Of a stretch of DNA of 64,000 nt, positions 1-9,347 are shown piece after piece; positions within the stretch are counted from its first letter, which is position 1, and each line of letters opens with the position of its first letter. The notes under the pieces are model-generated. The model was not told the DNA's origin and ran no database searches. It saw only the letters and a list, made by a program, of their open reading frames with translations. The stretch spans positions 142,837 to 206,836 of the forward strand of contig MEFD01000018.1 in NCBI GenBank assembly GCA_001724995.1. Reading direction: 5' to 3'. Origin of the DNA: Rubrivivax sp. SCN 71-131. GTDB lineage: Bacteria > Pseudomonadota > Gammaproteobacteria > Burkholderiales > Burkholderiaceae_C. Position numbers and translations under genes: made by a program.

Positions 1-619
1 ACACCTCGGACGCCGCGGCGAAGCCGCTGGCGCGCTGGCCGAGGTAGATCTGGTTCATGTAGAGCTCGAGGATCTGGTCCTTCTCCAGCACGCTCTCGAT
101 GCGAAAGGCCAGCAGCACCTCGTAGATCTTGCGCGTGAAGGTCTTCTCGGTGCTGAGGTAGAAGTTGCGCGCCACCTGCATCGTGATCGTCGACGCACCC
201 TGGCTGCGCGCATCACGCAGGTTCTCCAGCGCGGCGCGGGCGATGCCCTTGTAGTCCAGGCCGCCGTGCTGGTAGAAGCGCGCGTCCTCGGCGGCGATCA
301 CGGCGTCCTTCATCACCTGGGGGATGCGCGCGATCGGCGTGAAGTTGCGCCGCTCGTCGCCGAACTCGCCCAGCAGCACGCCGTCGGCGGAGAACACGCG
401 CAGCGGCAGCTTCGGCCGGTAGTCGGTGAGGCTTCCGATGTCCGGCAGGTTAGGGTAGGCCACCGCCAGCGCCACCCCGACAACGAGGATCAGCGCCAGC
501 AGGCCGGCCAATGCCAAGCCCGCGAGCATGCCCATCGCCTCGAGGAGTCGCGCGTACCAGGGGCGAGCGCGCACGGAGCGGGGGGAGGGCTTCAGCTTCT
601 CGGGGTCGGAGGCGGGCAT
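1..619 (-). CDS. mrcA: Penicillin-binding protein 1A (N-terminal part, cut by window edge)
   Basis: Bifunctional peptidoglycan synthase anchored in the inner membrane; only the N-terminal 206 residues lie in the window. The frame read from ATG at 619 gives a cytoplasmic tail, one membrane segment (about residues 28-54) and the start of the glycosyltransferase 51 domain. The catalytic Glu motif EDARFYQHGG (from residue 111), GASTITMQ (141-148) and EKDQILELYMNQIYLGQ (179-195) are all present. The transpeptidase domain would lie beyond base 1. The gene is divergent from pilM, the standard arrangement in beta- and gammaproteobacteria, and this supports the 1A assignment over other class A PBPs. 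No break is visible in the part that can be seen. Confidence 0.93.
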   Translation of the reverse strand, partial: MPASDPEKLKPSPRSVRARPWYARLLEAMGMLAGLALAGLLALILVVGVALAVAYPNLPDIGSLTDYRPKLPLRVFSADGVLLGEFGDERRNFTPIARIPQVMKDAVIAAEDARFYQHGGLDYKGIARAALENLRDARSQGASTITMQVARNFYLSTEKTFTRKIYEVLLAFRIESVLEKDQILELYMNQIYLGQRASGFAAASEV

Positions 620-912
620 GGACGTCCCGGCAAACGTCCCGGGAAGAGGCAGGCGCGATTATAGAAAACAGGCCGCAAGCGCCGCGCAAGGCAACGGCGC
701 GTCGATCGCCCGGGCTCCGTATAAACCCTCGAATCCCGCTTGCAACCTGTTTGCGACTTGTTTCAGACGCCTGAATCAGCGTCGGTCAATCGCAACGACT
801 AGGCAGGTTCGAAGTGCCTTTTTCTTATGGCGCACAAAGGCTTTACTGCTAGCATTGAAGTAACTTCTTAACAAGATGGGCGCCATGTCGGCGGCGCGAG
901 GAGTGCTCCGAA
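620..912. promoter_or_regulatory. Divergent promoter region between mrcA and pilM
   Basis: This 293-base spacer separates two divergent genes and is clearly richer in A and T than the flanking coding sequence, especially from 715 to 875. It must carry promoters for mrcA (minus) and for the pilMNOPQ operon (plus). I could not pick convincing -35/-10 pairs. A possible Shine-Dalgarno GGAG (about 899-902) precedes the GTG start of pilM. No further gene is seen here. Confidence 0.5.
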
Positions 913-1992
913 GTGAGTTTCCTGGATCGATTGCTGCGCCGGAAGTCACCGCCGATGATCGGTCTGGACGTCAGTTCGTCCAGCGTCAAGCTGGTGGAAC
1001 TGGGTCAGACGTCGCCCGGGGAATACGTACTCGAGCGCTTCGCGATGGAACCCTTCGAGAAGGGCTGGATCACCGACGGCCAGATCGAGAAGTTCGACGA
1101 GGTCGCCGACGCCGTGCGCAAGGTGGTCAGCAAGAGCGGCACGCGCACCAAGCAGGTCGTGCTGGCGATGCCCCAGTCCTCGGTGATCACGAAGAAGATC
1201 ATCCTGCCCTCCGGGCTGCGGGAAGAGGAGATGGAGCTTCAGGTCGAGACCGAGGCCAACCAGTACATCCCGTTCTCGATCGACGAAGTGAGCCTGGACT
1301 TCTGCGTCATCGGCCCGAGCCCCACATCGCTCGGTGACGTCGAGGTGCTGATCGCCGCCTCGCGCAAGGACCGCGTGCAGGACCGGCAGGGCCTGGCCGA
1401 GGCCGCAGGCCTGACGCCGCTGATCCTCGACATCGAGTCCCACGCTTCGCGCCTGGCGATGGGCCGTGTCATCGCCGCCCTGCCCAACGAGGGGCGCGAC
1501 GCGCTGGTGGCCTTGTTCGAGATCGGGGCCGACACGACCAGCCTGAAGGTGCTGCGCGACGACGAGCAGCTCTACGACCGCGACCAGGCCTTCGGCGGCT
1601 CCCAGCTTACGCAGCTGATTTCGCGCCAGTACGGCTTCTCGTTCGAGGAGGCGGAGCAGAAGAAGCTCGCAGGCGATCTGCCGGAGGACTACGAGAGCGC
1701 CATCCTCGCCCCCTTCGTCGACAGCCTGTCGCAGGAGATCGGTCGCGCACTGCAGTACTTCTTCACCAGCACGCCGCACCACAAGGTGCACTACGTGATG
1801 CTCGCCGGAGGCACCGCCACGCTGCCCGGGCTGAAGGATCGCGTCACCGAGTTGACGGGCTTTGCCTCGATGGTGGTCAACCCCTTCGACAACATGCGCC
1901 TGGGTTCGGCGGTGCGCGAGAGCCGGCTGCGACGCGAAGCGGCGTCCTACCTCACGGCCTGCGGCCTGGCGATGCGGAGGTTCGTGCAGTGA
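913..1992 (+). CDS. pilM: Type IV pilus inner-membrane platform protein PilM
   Basis: Actin-like (FtsA/MreB fold) cytoplasmic ATPase-type protein that binds the N-terminus of PilN and links the pilus motor to the alignment complex. The 359-residue product has the family length and opens with MSFLDRLLRRKSPPMIGLDV, with the first nucleotide-binding strand near residues 16-30 and GGTATLPGL near the C-terminus. The start is GTG with a GGAG-type ribosome site about 10 bases upstream. It is the first gene of the pilMNOPQ operon; its stop overlaps the pilN start (GTGA). Function rests on family knowledge and the classic gene order. Confidence 0.96.
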   Translation: MSFLDRLLRRKSPPMIGLDVSSSSVKLVELGQTSPGEYVLERFAMEPFEKGWITDGQIEKFDEVADAVRKVVSKSGTRTKQVVLAMPQSSVITKKIILPSGLREEEMELQVETEANQYIPFSIDEVSLDFCVIGPSPTSLGDVEVLIAASRKDRVQDRQGLAEAAGLTPLILDIESHASRLAMGRVIAALPNEGRDALVALFEIGADTTSLKVLRDDEQLYDRDQAFGGSQLTQLISRQYGFSFEEAEQKKLAGDLPEDYESAILAPFVDSLSQEIGRALQYFFTSTPHHKVHYVMLAGGTATLPGLKDRVTELTGFASMVVNPFDNMRLGSAVRESRLRREAASYLTACGLAMRRFVQ

Positions 1993-2603
1993 TCCTCATC
2001 AACCTGCTGCCGCACCGCGAGGCCAGGCGACGCCAGCGCAAGCAGGCGTTCTACGTCGGCGTCGGCCTGGCGGTGGCCGTCGGTGCAGCGGTGGCCGCGG
2101 TCTGGTATCTCGCGCTGCAGCAGCTCATCGGCGACCAGCAGACGCGCAACCAGTTCCTCAAGGACGAGATCACGCGCCTGGACGTGCAGATCAAGGACAT
2201 CGCCTCGCTGCGCGCCGAGATCGACGGACTGAAGGCGCGCCAGAAGGCGGTGGAGGATCTGCAGACCGACCGCAACACCCCCGTCCGCCTGCTCGACGAA
2301 CTCGTCAAGCAGACGCCCGAGGGCGTCTACCTCACTTCGCTGAAGCAGAACGGGCATCAGGTGCAGCTGGCCGGCGTGGCGCAGTCCAACGAGCGTGTCT
2401 CCGAGATGCTGCGCAACCTGCTCTACAGCTCGCAGTGGCTGGAGCTGCCCGAGCTGATCGAGATCCGCTCCGTCAACGTCCCGGTTTCGCAGGGCAGCCG
2501 CGAGACGCGGCGCCTGTTCGAGTACCAGATGCGCGTGCGCATCAAGCCCCCGGCGTCGGCCGCCTCGGCGGCGGCCAGCGCGCCGCCGGCCAAGGCATCG
2601 TGA
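1989..2603 (+). CDS. pilN: Type IV pilus alignment protein PilN
   Basis: Bitopic inner-membrane protein of the PilMNOP alignment complex. The first residues contain INLLPHR (residues 4-10), the conserved motif that docks into PilM, followed by a membrane segment at about residues 21-43, a coiled-coil stretch and a periplasmic ferredoxin-like domain. At 204 residues it has the usual size. It starts with GTG inside the pilM stop, so translation is probably coupled. The C-terminus is Ala/Pro-rich (PPASAASAAASAPPAKAS). pilO begins 8 bases after the stop. Confidence 0.95.
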   Translation: MILINLLPHREARRRQRKQAFYVGVGLAVAVGAAVAAVWYLALQQLIGDQQTRNQFLKDEITRLDVQIKDIASLRAEIDGLKARQKAVEDLQTDRNTPVRLLDELVKQTPEGVYLTSLKQNGHQVQLAGVAQSNERVSEMLRNLLYSSQWLELPELIEIRSVNVPVSQGSRETRRLFEYQMRVRIKPPASAASAAASAPPAKAS

Positions 2604-2611
2604 GGCGAGGC

Positions 2612-3310
2612 ATGGCCACCAGCAGCAGCAACACCACCGGCTTCGACGCCTCGGCGCTTCTCGAGCAGGCGGCGGCCCAGTTCCGCGGCCTCAACCTGGC
2701 CGAGCCTGGCCAATGGCCCTGGCTGCCCAAGGCGGCGCTTTTCCTGGTGGCCGGCCTCGCGGTCCTGGTCATCGGTTGGTTCGCGCTGCTGAGCTCGACC
2801 GTCGAGGAGCTCGACGGCGAACGCCAGCGCGAGCCCGCGCTGAAGACCGAGTTCGAGAGCAAGCTCCGCCAGGCGGTCAACCTCAACGAGTTGCGCAAGC
2901 AGAAGCTGCAGGTGCAGGAGTACGTGACCCAGCTCGAGAAGCAGCTCCCGGGCAAGGCGGAGATGGACGCGCTGCTCTCCGACATCAACCAGGCGGGCCT
3001 GGGCCGCGGTCTGATGTTCGAGCTCTTCCGGCCCGGCAACGTCGAGGTCAAGGACTACTACGCCGAACTGCCCATCACCCTGCGCGTGAGCGGCCGCTAC
3101 CACGACATCGGCGCCTTCGCCGCGGACGTCTCCAACCTCTCGCGCATCGTCACGCTGCACAACCTCGCGATCGGCCCGCCCGGGCGCGACAGCGCGGGCG
3201 CGCTGTCGATGGAGGCGGTGGCGCGCACCTACCGCTACCTCGACGCCGCCGAGGTCGCCGAACAGCAGAAGAAGGTCGCGGCCGCCAAGGCGGGAGCGAA
3301 GAAGCGATGA
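2612..3310 (+). CDS. pilO: Type IV pilus alignment protein PilO
   Basis: Partner of PilN: an inner-membrane protein with one membrane segment (about residues 40-61), a coiled coil (about 62-110) and a periplasmic domain. The 232-residue product contains the typical PilO string LFELFRPG followed by YYAELPI. The ATG at 2612 is chosen because it directly follows the pilN stop and a GAGGCGAGG ribosome site; the open frame runs much further upstream but only inside pilM/pilN. It overlaps pilP by four bases (ATGA). It ends in a Lys/Ala-rich tail. Confidence 0.95.
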   Translation: MATSSSNTTGFDASALLEQAAAQFRGLNLAEPGQWPWLPKAALFLVAGLAVLVIGWFALLSSTVEELDGERQREPALKTEFESKLRQAVNLNELRKQKLQVQEYVTQLEKQLPGKAEMDALLSDINQAGLGRGLMFELFRPGNVEVKDYYAELPITLRVSGRYHDIGAFAADVSNLSRIVTLHNLAIGPPGRDSAGALSMEAVARTYRYLDAAEVAEQQKKVAAAKAGAKKR

Positions 3311-3852
3311 ATCGCCCGACCCCGACCCTGGCTGTCCTGCTGGCTGCGGCGCTCGCCCTGGGCGCGCTGGGCGGCTGTACCGGCGACCTCGAGGAACTGC
3401 AGCAATGGACCGAGCTCAAGCGGCGCGAGGTCAAGCCGAACGTCGCCAAGCTCGAGGCGCCGAAGGCGTTCGAGCCCGAGCCCTATACCGGGGCGCAGGC
3501 TGTCGACCCGTTCAGCGCGCAGAAGCTGGCCGTCGCCCTGCGGCAGGAGGCGCGCCAGCTCAACCCGCTGCTGGCTTCCGAGCTCAATCGCCGCAAGGAG
3601 CCGCTCGAGGCGTATCCGCTCGACAACATGACGATGGTCGGGAGCTACACGCGCGGCGGGCGCCCGCATGCCCTGCTGCGCGTGGACAGCCTGCTCTACC
3701 AGGTGAAGATCGGCGACTACCTGGGGCAGAACTACGGCCGCATCACCCAGATCGGCGAGACCGAGCTGACCCTGCGCGAAGTGGTGCAGGACGCAGTGGG
3801 CGAGTGGACCGAGAGGATCAGCACCCTGCAGCTGCAGGAGAAGGCGCGATGA
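3307..3852 (+). CDS. pilP: Type IV pilus lipoprotein PilP
   Basis: Inner-membrane lipoprotein that joins the PilN/PilO heterodimer to the PilQ secretin. The 181-residue protein has a signal peptide ending in a lipobox LGGC (acylated Cys24). A proline/glutamate-rich linker follows, then the C-terminal beta-sandwich domain with GRPHALLRVD, YQVKIGDYLGQNYGRI and LREVVQD, all typical of PilP. The start ATG overlaps the pilO stop and its stop overlaps the pilQ start, so it is tightly coupled in the operon. Confidence 0.95.
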   Translation: MNRPTPTLAVLLAAALALGALGGCTGDLEELQQWTELKRREVKPNVAKLEAPKAFEPEPYTGAQAVDPFSAQKLAVALRQEARQLNPLLASELNRRKEPLEAYPLDNMTMVGSYTRGGRPHALLRVDSLLYQVKIGDYLGQNYGRITQIGETELTLREVVQDAVGEWTERISTLQLQEKAR

Positions 3853-6035
3853 CGAGGATGCAGGACATGGCCAACATCGGCAAGTGGCGGGCATGGCCGG
3901 CCGTGCTCACGTTCGTGGGCATGACGCTGTGCGCGCCCCTCGCGGCCTGGGCGCAGAACGCGATCCAGTCCATCACCAGTTCGCAGCAATCCGGCACGGA
4001 GGTCGTGCGCATCGAGCTGGCGCAGCCGCTGGCGGCGGTGCCCGCGGGTTTTGCCGTGCAGGCGCCGCCGCGCGTGGCGCTGGACCTCCCAGGGGTGGGC
4101 AACGCCCTGGGACGCAACACGGTGGAACTCAACCAGGGCAACCTGCGTTCGGTCAGCGTGGCGCAGGCCGGCGAGCGCACGCGCGTCGTCCTCAATCTCA
4201 AGCAGGCGGCCAACTACCGCGCGCAGCTGCAGGGCAACGCGCTGCTTGTCACGCTGGAGCCCAGCGCCTCGGCACTGGCCGCGGCCGACCAGCCGGCGAG
4301 CCGCTTCGCACCGGCGCAGAACGTCGAGGTGCAGGGCCTGCGCAACATCGATTTCCGCCGCGGCGGCGATGGCGCCGGGCGCGTCATCGTCGATCTCGCC
4401 AGCAGCCAGGTCGGCGTCGACATCCGACAGCAGGGCCAGAACCTGGTCGTCGACTTCATGCGTTCCTCGCTGCCCGACAGCCTGCGCCGACGCCTGGACG
4501 TGACCGATTTCGGCACCCCGGTGCACAGCGTCTCGACCTTCCAGCAGGGCGACCGCGTGCGCATGATCGTCGAGCCGCGCGGCACCTGGGAGCACAGCGC
4601 CTACCAGACCGACAACCAGTTCGTGCTCGAAGTGCGGCCGATGAAGATCGACCCCGACAAGCTGGTGCAGGGCCCGGGCTGGCAGGGTGAGAAGCTGTCG
4701 CTGAACTTCCAGAACATCGAGGTGCGCGCGCTGCTGCAGGTGATCGCCGACTTCACCAACTTCAACGTCGTCACCAGCGACACCGTGACCGGCAACGTGA
4801 CGCTGCGCCTGAAGGACGTGCCCTGGGACCAGGCGCTCGACATCATCATGCAGAGCAAGGGCCTGGGCGTGAAGAAGTCCGGCAATGTGCTGTGGATCGC
4901 GCCCAAGGACGAGCTCGCCGCCAAGGAGCAGGTGGAGCTCGAGGCGAAGAAGAAGATCGCCGACCTGGAGCCGCTGCGCACGCAGTCCTTCCAGCTCAAC
5001 TACACCAAGGCCGAGGACATCGCCAAGGGCCTCACCGGCCAGGCCGTGGGCGAGGGCGGCGGCGGCAGCTCGGGGGGACAGAACACGCGCATCCTCTCGC
5101 CGCGCGGCAGCGTGCTCTTCGAGACGCGCACGAACCAGCTCTTCGTCTCCGACATCCCGGCAAAGCTCGAGGAGGTGCAGGCGCTGATCGCCAAGATAGA
5201 CATCCCCGTGCGCCAGGTGCTGATCGAGGCACGCATCGTCGAAGCCGACGACAGCTTCGGCCGCGCCCTGGGCATCAAGCTGGGCAGCACCGACCTGCGC
5301 GGGCTGCGCGGCGGGATCCCGGGCTACAGCGTCGGCGGCGGCAACTACGTCACCGTCGGCGGAAATTACTCCAATGTCGGCGTGCAGACCGGGCAGACGC
5401 CCAACACCTCGACCAGCTACGCGCCCGACTCGCAGTTCATCAACCTGCCGGCGCCCGCCCTGTCCTCCGGCGCTGCCGCGGCGACCTTCGGCCTCTCGCT
5501 GTTCAGCGCGGCGGCCAACCGCTTCCTCAACCTCGAGCTCTCGGCGATGGAGTCCGAAGGCAAGGGCAAGATCGTCTCGAGCCCGCGCGTCGTCACCGCC
5601 GACCAGCAGAAGGCCAGCATCGAGCAGGGCGAGGAGATCCCCTACCAGGTGGCGACCTCCAGCGGCGCGACCTCGATCCAGTTCAAGAAGGCCGCGCTGC
5701 GCCTGGAAGTGACGCCGCAGATCACGCCCGAGGGCAACGTCATCATGAAGCTCGACGTGAGCAAGGACAGCCGCGGCGCCAACACGCCCAACGCCGGCCC
5801 GGCGATCAACACGAAGAAGGTCGACACGCAGGTTCTGGTGGAGAACGGCGGTACCGTGGTCATCGGCGGCATCTTCACGCAGGACGACCGCGACGAGGTC
5901 AACAAGGTGCCGCTGCTCGGTGACATCCCGGTGCTCGGGCATCTGTTCCGCAACAAGTCGCGCGTCTCGACGAAGACCGAGCTGCTCGTCTTCATCACGC
6001 CCAAGGTCGTCACCGACCGCTCGGCGATCCGCTGA
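3849..6035 (+). CDS. pilQ: Type IV pilus outer-membrane secretin PilQ
   Basis: Forms the outer-membrane pore through which the pilus passes. The 728-residue product has a signal peptide (cleavage probably after AAWA, residue 35), two N-terminal AMIN domains that bind peptidoglycan (about residues 40-270), a secretin/TonB short N-terminal domain with SLNFQNIEVRALLQVIADFT, an N1 domain and the secretin beta-barrel region. The family signature VPLLGDIPVLGHLFRNK lies near the C-terminus. A Gly/Ser-rich loop (GEGGGGSSGGQ) sits between the N domains, as in other betaproteobacterial PilQ. ATG at 3849 overlaps pilP. Confidence 0.96.
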   Translation: MTRMQDMANIGKWRAWPAVLTFVGMTLCAPLAAWAQNAIQSITSSQQSGTEVVRIELAQPLAAVPAGFAVQAPPRVALDLPGVGNALGRNTVELNQGNLRSVSVAQAGERTRVVLNLKQAANYRAQLQGNALLVTLEPSASALAAADQPASRFAPAQNVEVQGLRNIDFRRGGDGAGRVIVDLASSQVGVDIRQQGQNLVVDFMRSSLPDSLRRRLDVTDFGTPVHSVSTFQQGDRVRMIVEPRGTWEHSAYQTDNQFVLEVRPMKIDPDKLVQGPGWQGEKLSLNFQNIEVRALLQVIADFTNFNVVTSDTVTGNVTLRLKDVPWDQALDIIMQSKGLGVKKSGNVLWIAPKDELAAKEQVELEAKKKIADLEPLRTQSFQLNYTKAEDIAKGLTGQAVGEGGGGSSGGQNTRILSPRGSVLFETRTNQLFVSDIPAKLEEVQALIAKIDIPVRQVLIEARIVEADDSFGRALGIKLGSTDLRGLRGGIPGYSVGGGNYVTVGGNYSNVGVQTGQTPNTSTSYAPDSQFINLPAPALSSGAAAATFGLSLFSAAANRFLNLELSAMESEGKGKIVSSPRVVTADQQKASIEQGEEIPYQVATSSGATSIQFKKAALRLEVTPQITPEGNVIMKLDVSKDSRGANTPNAGPAINTKKVDTQVLVENGGTVVIGGIFTQDDRDEVNKVPLLGDIPVLGHLFRNKSRVSTKTELLVFITPKVVTDRSAIR

Positions 6036-6094
6036 GCGCCGGGAACCGGAACGCCGCGCGGACAGGCGCATCCAGAGTCAACAGGAATCGGCAC

Positions 6095-8158
6095 ATGAGT
6101 CATTGGAAACAACTGCTGGCGGCGCTGGCCCTGACGAGCCTGGCCGCATGCGGAGGAGGTGGCGGCGACGCCGGCGCGCCGGGGTTGGGCGGGGGCGGCA
6201 GCGGCGCGGTGGCCGATGTCGTGGTCCAACCCGAAGCGGACAGCATCCCGAACACCGGGACGACCACGATCAAGGCCACGATCACGGTCGTCAACGCGAA
6301 CCGCGTCGGCCTCAAGGACATTCCGGTCTCGGTTGCCATCGACAGCGATGCCATCGTCTCGGCCAGCGACACCAAGACCGACGCCAACGGACAGGTGATC
6401 GCCACGGTGGGAATCGGCTCCAACCGCAACAACCGTGACCTCACGCTGACCGCGCGCGCCGGTTCGGTGACGAAGACCGCGCTGATCAAGGTCGTGACCG
6501 ACCCGAACAGCAGCACACCGGTGGCGGCCGACCTGGCCCTCGTGCTGAGTGCGCCCAGCATGACCAACAACTTCAGCTCCAACGTCACGGCCACCGCGAC
6601 CGCCGTCGATGCCAACCGCAACGTGGTGGCGGGGATTCCGGTGACCTTTGCCGTGAACGCGGGCGCCACGGTCGCCGCGAGCGCCCCGACGACCGATGCC
6701 AAGGGCGAGGTCAAGGCTGCTGTCGGTATCGGGGCCGACCGCTCCAACCGCGTCATCACGGTGACCGCCACCAGCGGAGCCCTGGTGCGAACGACGACGC
6801 TGGTGGTTAATGGGGCGAAGCTGACGGCGTCCTCGCCGCCGCTGATCGTTGCCGGCAGCAGCGGCAACGAAATTCGCTACCGCCTGGTCGACTTCAACGC
6901 CCTGGCGATGGGCGACGAGAGCATCACGGTCGCGGGCAGCGGACTGCCCACGGTGACCGGGAAGACGGACCAGAACGGCTACTTCACCTATGTGTACGCG
7001 GCGCCGGCAAGCCCCGGGCTGGTGGAAATCGTGGCCACGGCCGCAGGTGACCAACTGTCGCAGATCCTCACGGTCTCGCCCGCGAGTTCGGCCATCGATC
7101 CCGCGCCGGAAATGCCGCAATCGGTGTCGGTGACGCCGACGCCGAGCGTGGTTTCGGTCAACACGGTAGGCAGTACGTCGAATCAAGTCGAGCTCCGCGT
7201 GCTCGCCGTCGGCGCCGGAAACCGTCCGATCCCGCGTGTACGCGTGCGCTTCGACCTTGCCGGCAACGCGACCAACAGCGATGGCGTGGTGAGCTGGGTC
7301 GGCAACTATGCCTATACCGACGACAACGGTATCGCACGCGGCACCTTCACCCCCGGCCAGCGTTCGAGCCCGACCAACGGCGTCACGATCCGTGCCTGCT
7401 ACGCAACGACCGACTTCGGCACGGCCAGCAGCGGCTGCGCCGGCGCGGCGAGCGCGGCCACGGCGACGCTCACCGTTGCCTCCGAGGCCCTCGCGGTGAA
7501 TATCCGCACCAACGAGTTCATCAAGTCGGGCGCGGCCGATCTCACCTACATCAAGGAATTCGTGGTCATGGTGGTCGACGCGGCCGGGCAAGCCAAGCCC
7601 GACGTGCAGATCACGCCCTCCGTCGATCTCGACGGCTACTACAAGGGCTACTGGAGTTGGTCCGAAGCGGACTCGCAGTGGGTCAAGACCATGACGCTCG
7701 CTGCCGATGAGAGTTATCGCTGGAACGGCGCCGCCTGGGAGAAGACCGCCGGCAGCCCACGCTGCCCGAACGAAGACGTGAACCGCAACGGTGTGCGCGA
7801 GGCGGGTGTGTTTGTCGCTGGCGCCGCCGCGCCGGACCTCTCCTCCCGTCAGGAAGACCTGAACTGGAACGGCGACCTGGATCCGCGCAAGTCGGACGTC
7901 GCCGTGAAGATGGTCGGTTCGTCGAAGACCGACGCCAATGGCCTGGCCATCCTGCAGATCGAGTACGGACGCAACCTGGCCTCCTGGGTCGACTACACGA
8001 TCACCGTCACGGCCTCGGGCGTCTCGGGAACCGAGGCGCGCGCACGCTACGTCGGCCGTCTGCACTATCCCGGCTCGGCCGTCACCAACAAGACGGTGGC
8101 GCCGGCGTTCGCGGACAACCCCTACGGCATGGCCACGGCCTGCCTTGATCCCAACTGA
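6095..8158 (+). CDS. Ig-like (Big-1/invasin-type) repeat lipoprotein, function unknown
   Basis: A 687-residue predicted lipoprotein: signal peptide with lipobox SLAAC (Cys19), then a Gly-rich linker and at least two similar Ig-like modules (about residues 45-140 and 145-240). Each module ends in a T-D-A-x-G pattern and a VGIG segment, as in Big-1/invasin-type repeats. Further Ig-like stretches follow to about residue 460. The C-terminal third contains two Asp/Asn-rich loops, DVNRNGVREAG and DLNWNGDLDP, that resemble calcium-binding loops. It lies 59 bases after pilQ on the same strand and overlaps the proposed aroK start, so it is probably co-transcribed. Its position suggests a surface or pilus-associated role, but that is inference. 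I do not recognise an assigned family function. Confidence 0.7.
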   Translation: MSHWKQLLAALALTSLAACGGGGGDAGAPGLGGGGSGAVADVVVQPEADSIPNTGTTTIKATITVVNANRVGLKDIPVSVAIDSDAIVSASDTKTDANGQVIATVGIGSNRNNRDLTLTARAGSVTKTALIKVVTDPNSSTPVAADLALVLSAPSMTNNFSSNVTATATAVDANRNVVAGIPVTFAVNAGATVAASAPTTDAKGEVKAAVGIGADRSNRVITVTATSGALVRTTTLVVNGAKLTASSPPLIVAGSSGNEIRYRLVDFNALAMGDESITVAGSGLPTVTGKTDQNGYFTYVYAAPASPGLVEIVATAAGDQLSQILTVSPASSAIDPAPEMPQSVSVTPTPSVVSVNTVGSTSNQVELRVLAVGAGNRPIPRVRVRFDLAGNATNSDGVVSWVGNYAYTDDNGIARGTFTPGQRSSPTNGVTIRACYATTDFGTASSGCAGAASAATATLTVASEALAVNIRTNEFIKSGAADLTYIKEFVVMVVDAAGQAKPDVQITPSVDLDGYYKGYWSWSEADSQWVKTMTLAADESYRWNGAAWEKTAGSPRCPNEDVNRNGVREAGVFVAGAAAPDLSSRQEDLNWNGDLDPRKSDVAVKMVGSSKTDANGLAILQIEYGRNLASWVDYTITVTASGVSGTEARARYVGRLHYPGSAVTNKTVAPAFADNPYGMATACLDPN

Positions 8159-8693
8159 GCGAGAGACCATCGCCCTCGTCGGCATGCCCGGCTCGGGCAA
8201 GTCGACGGTGGGGCGACAACTCGCGCGGCATCTGCGGATCGACTTCGTCGACAGCGACGCGGTGCTCGAGCAGCGCCTGGGGATGCCGATCCGTGACTGG
8301 TTCGAACAGCATGGCGAAGAGAGTTTCCGCGACCACGAGCAGGCGGTCATCGACGAGTTGACGCAGGGCACGGCCGGCGTGCTCGCCACCGGGGGCGGCG
8401 CGGTGCTGCGCCCCTCCAACCGCAACGCCTTGCACTCGCGCTGCCATGTCTTCTACCTGCGCGCCAGCCCCGAAGACCTCGCGCGCCGGCTGCGCCACGA
8501 CGCGCAGCGGCCGCTGCTGCAGGTGGCCGACCCGCTGGCGCGGTTGCGCGCGCTCTACCGCGAGCGCGACCCGCTCTACCGCCGCACCGCTCACTACGTC
8601 ATCGAGGCTGCCCGTCCCTCGGTGCAGGCGCTGACGAACATGGTGCTGATGCAGCTCGAACTCGCCGGGCTGGTGCCGCCGACCCGGGCTTGA
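8145..8693 (+). CDS. aroK: Shikimate kinase
   Basis: Phosphorylates shikimate to shikimate-3-phosphate in chorismate synthesis. The 182-residue product has the Walker A motif GMPGSGKST (residues 13-21), the shikimate-binding DSD (about residues 35-37), GGGAV, and the LID-region Arg in RHDAQRPLL. The start is uncertain. No ATG precedes Walker A in this frame, so TTG at 8145 is preferred; it overlaps the end of the upstream lipoprotein gene by 14 bases and leaves a normal N-terminus. In relatives aroB follows directly; here a 2.1-kb block intervenes before aroB. Confidence 0.9.
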   Translation: MIPTERETIALVGMPGSGKSTVGRQLARHLRIDFVDSDAVLEQRLGMPIRDWFEQHGEESFRDHEQAVIDELTQGTAGVLATGGGAVLRPSNRNALHSRCHVFYLRASPEDLARRLRHDAQRPLLQVADPLARLRALYRERDPLYRRTAHYVIEAARPSVQALTNMVLMQLELAGLVPPTRA

Positions 8694-8775
8694 GCTTCCG
8701 CAACCGCCTGGAATGGTCCGCCGAACTGATGGGAGGACTTGAAGCTCCAGGAGTGCGTCCATGTCCGGCGCGCAT

Positions 8776-8808
8776 GCAAAAAGAGGCACCCGTGATCGGG
8801 TGCCTCTT
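8776..8808 (-). terminator. Rho-independent terminator after the pilin gene
   Basis: A perfect 12-bp stem (arms at 8781-8792 and 8797-8808, loop TGAT) is seen. Read on the minus strand it ends in a run of T (the A-run at 8778-8782 on the plus strand). It lies about 50 bases past the pilin stop codon. The stem could also stop transcription coming from aroK, but the T-run fits the pilin transcript. Confidence 0.85.
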
Positions 8809-8858
8809 GGTTCGATGAGAAGTCGCTATCTGCTAGAAGGACTTCTGATGCAGGGCGA

Positions 8859-9347
8859 TCAGCGGCAGGACCCAGGTGCGTACTTCGCGGCGGCGCCGGT
8901 GGACTTGCAGTTCCACTTGAATACCTGACTACCCTGGCCACCGGCGGCGGCGCCCAGAGCGTAAGCAGTTCCGCCGTCATCTCGAACCGGCGTCAACGTG
9001 ATGGTGTCCGCGGCGGCCATGGCCGTGCCGAGGTTGGTCGCATGCGGGGTAACGGTGATCGCGCCGGTGTTGGCGTTGGTCGCAATCGACGCAACCATCT
9101 TGGTCGGATTCGTGGCATCGCAGCCGAACGCATTGGCCCCGGCGAGCGTCGCGTCCGCATTCATCGTTTGAATGGTTTCGCTGATCGTCGTACGGCATTG
9201 CGAAGCCGCGAGCACCACTTCAGACATGCGGGCCTTGATCGTGTAGTCCTTGTACGCCGGCAGCGCCACGGCGGCCAGGATGCCGATGATGGCTACCACG
9301 ATCATCAGTTCGATCAGGGTGAAGCCCTTTTGCATTGCACGCTTCAT
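8859..9347 (-). CDS. pilA: Type IV major pilin (PilA-like)
   Basis: Structural subunit of type IV pili. The 162-residue prepilin has a short basic leader with cleavage after Gly8 ([10 protein letters not shown]), Glu5 of the mature protein, and the hydrophobic N-terminal helix [17 protein letters not shown]. Four cysteines are present (51, 76, 147, 161); the last two probably form the C-terminal disulphide loop of type IVa pilins. The start ATG at 9347 has a GAGG ribosome site; Met5 is a less likely alternative. The gene is transcribed opposite to its neighbours from a sigma-54-type promoter and ends at a strong terminator, so it is a self-contained unit placed between aroK and aroB. Confidence 0.93.
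   Translation of the reverse strand: MKRAMQKGFTLIELMIVVAIIGILAAVALPAYKDYTIKARMSEVVLAASQCRTTISETIQTMNADATLAGANAFGCDATNPTKMVASIATNANTGAITVTPHATNLGTAMAAADTITLTPVRDDGGTAYALGAAAGGQGSQVFKWNCKSTGAAAKYAPGSCR

Noticed and set aside
3732..6071. A 779-codon antisense open frame opposite pilQ
   Set aside because: Composition and lack of motifs show a codon-bias shadow; PilQ on the plus strand has every expected domain.
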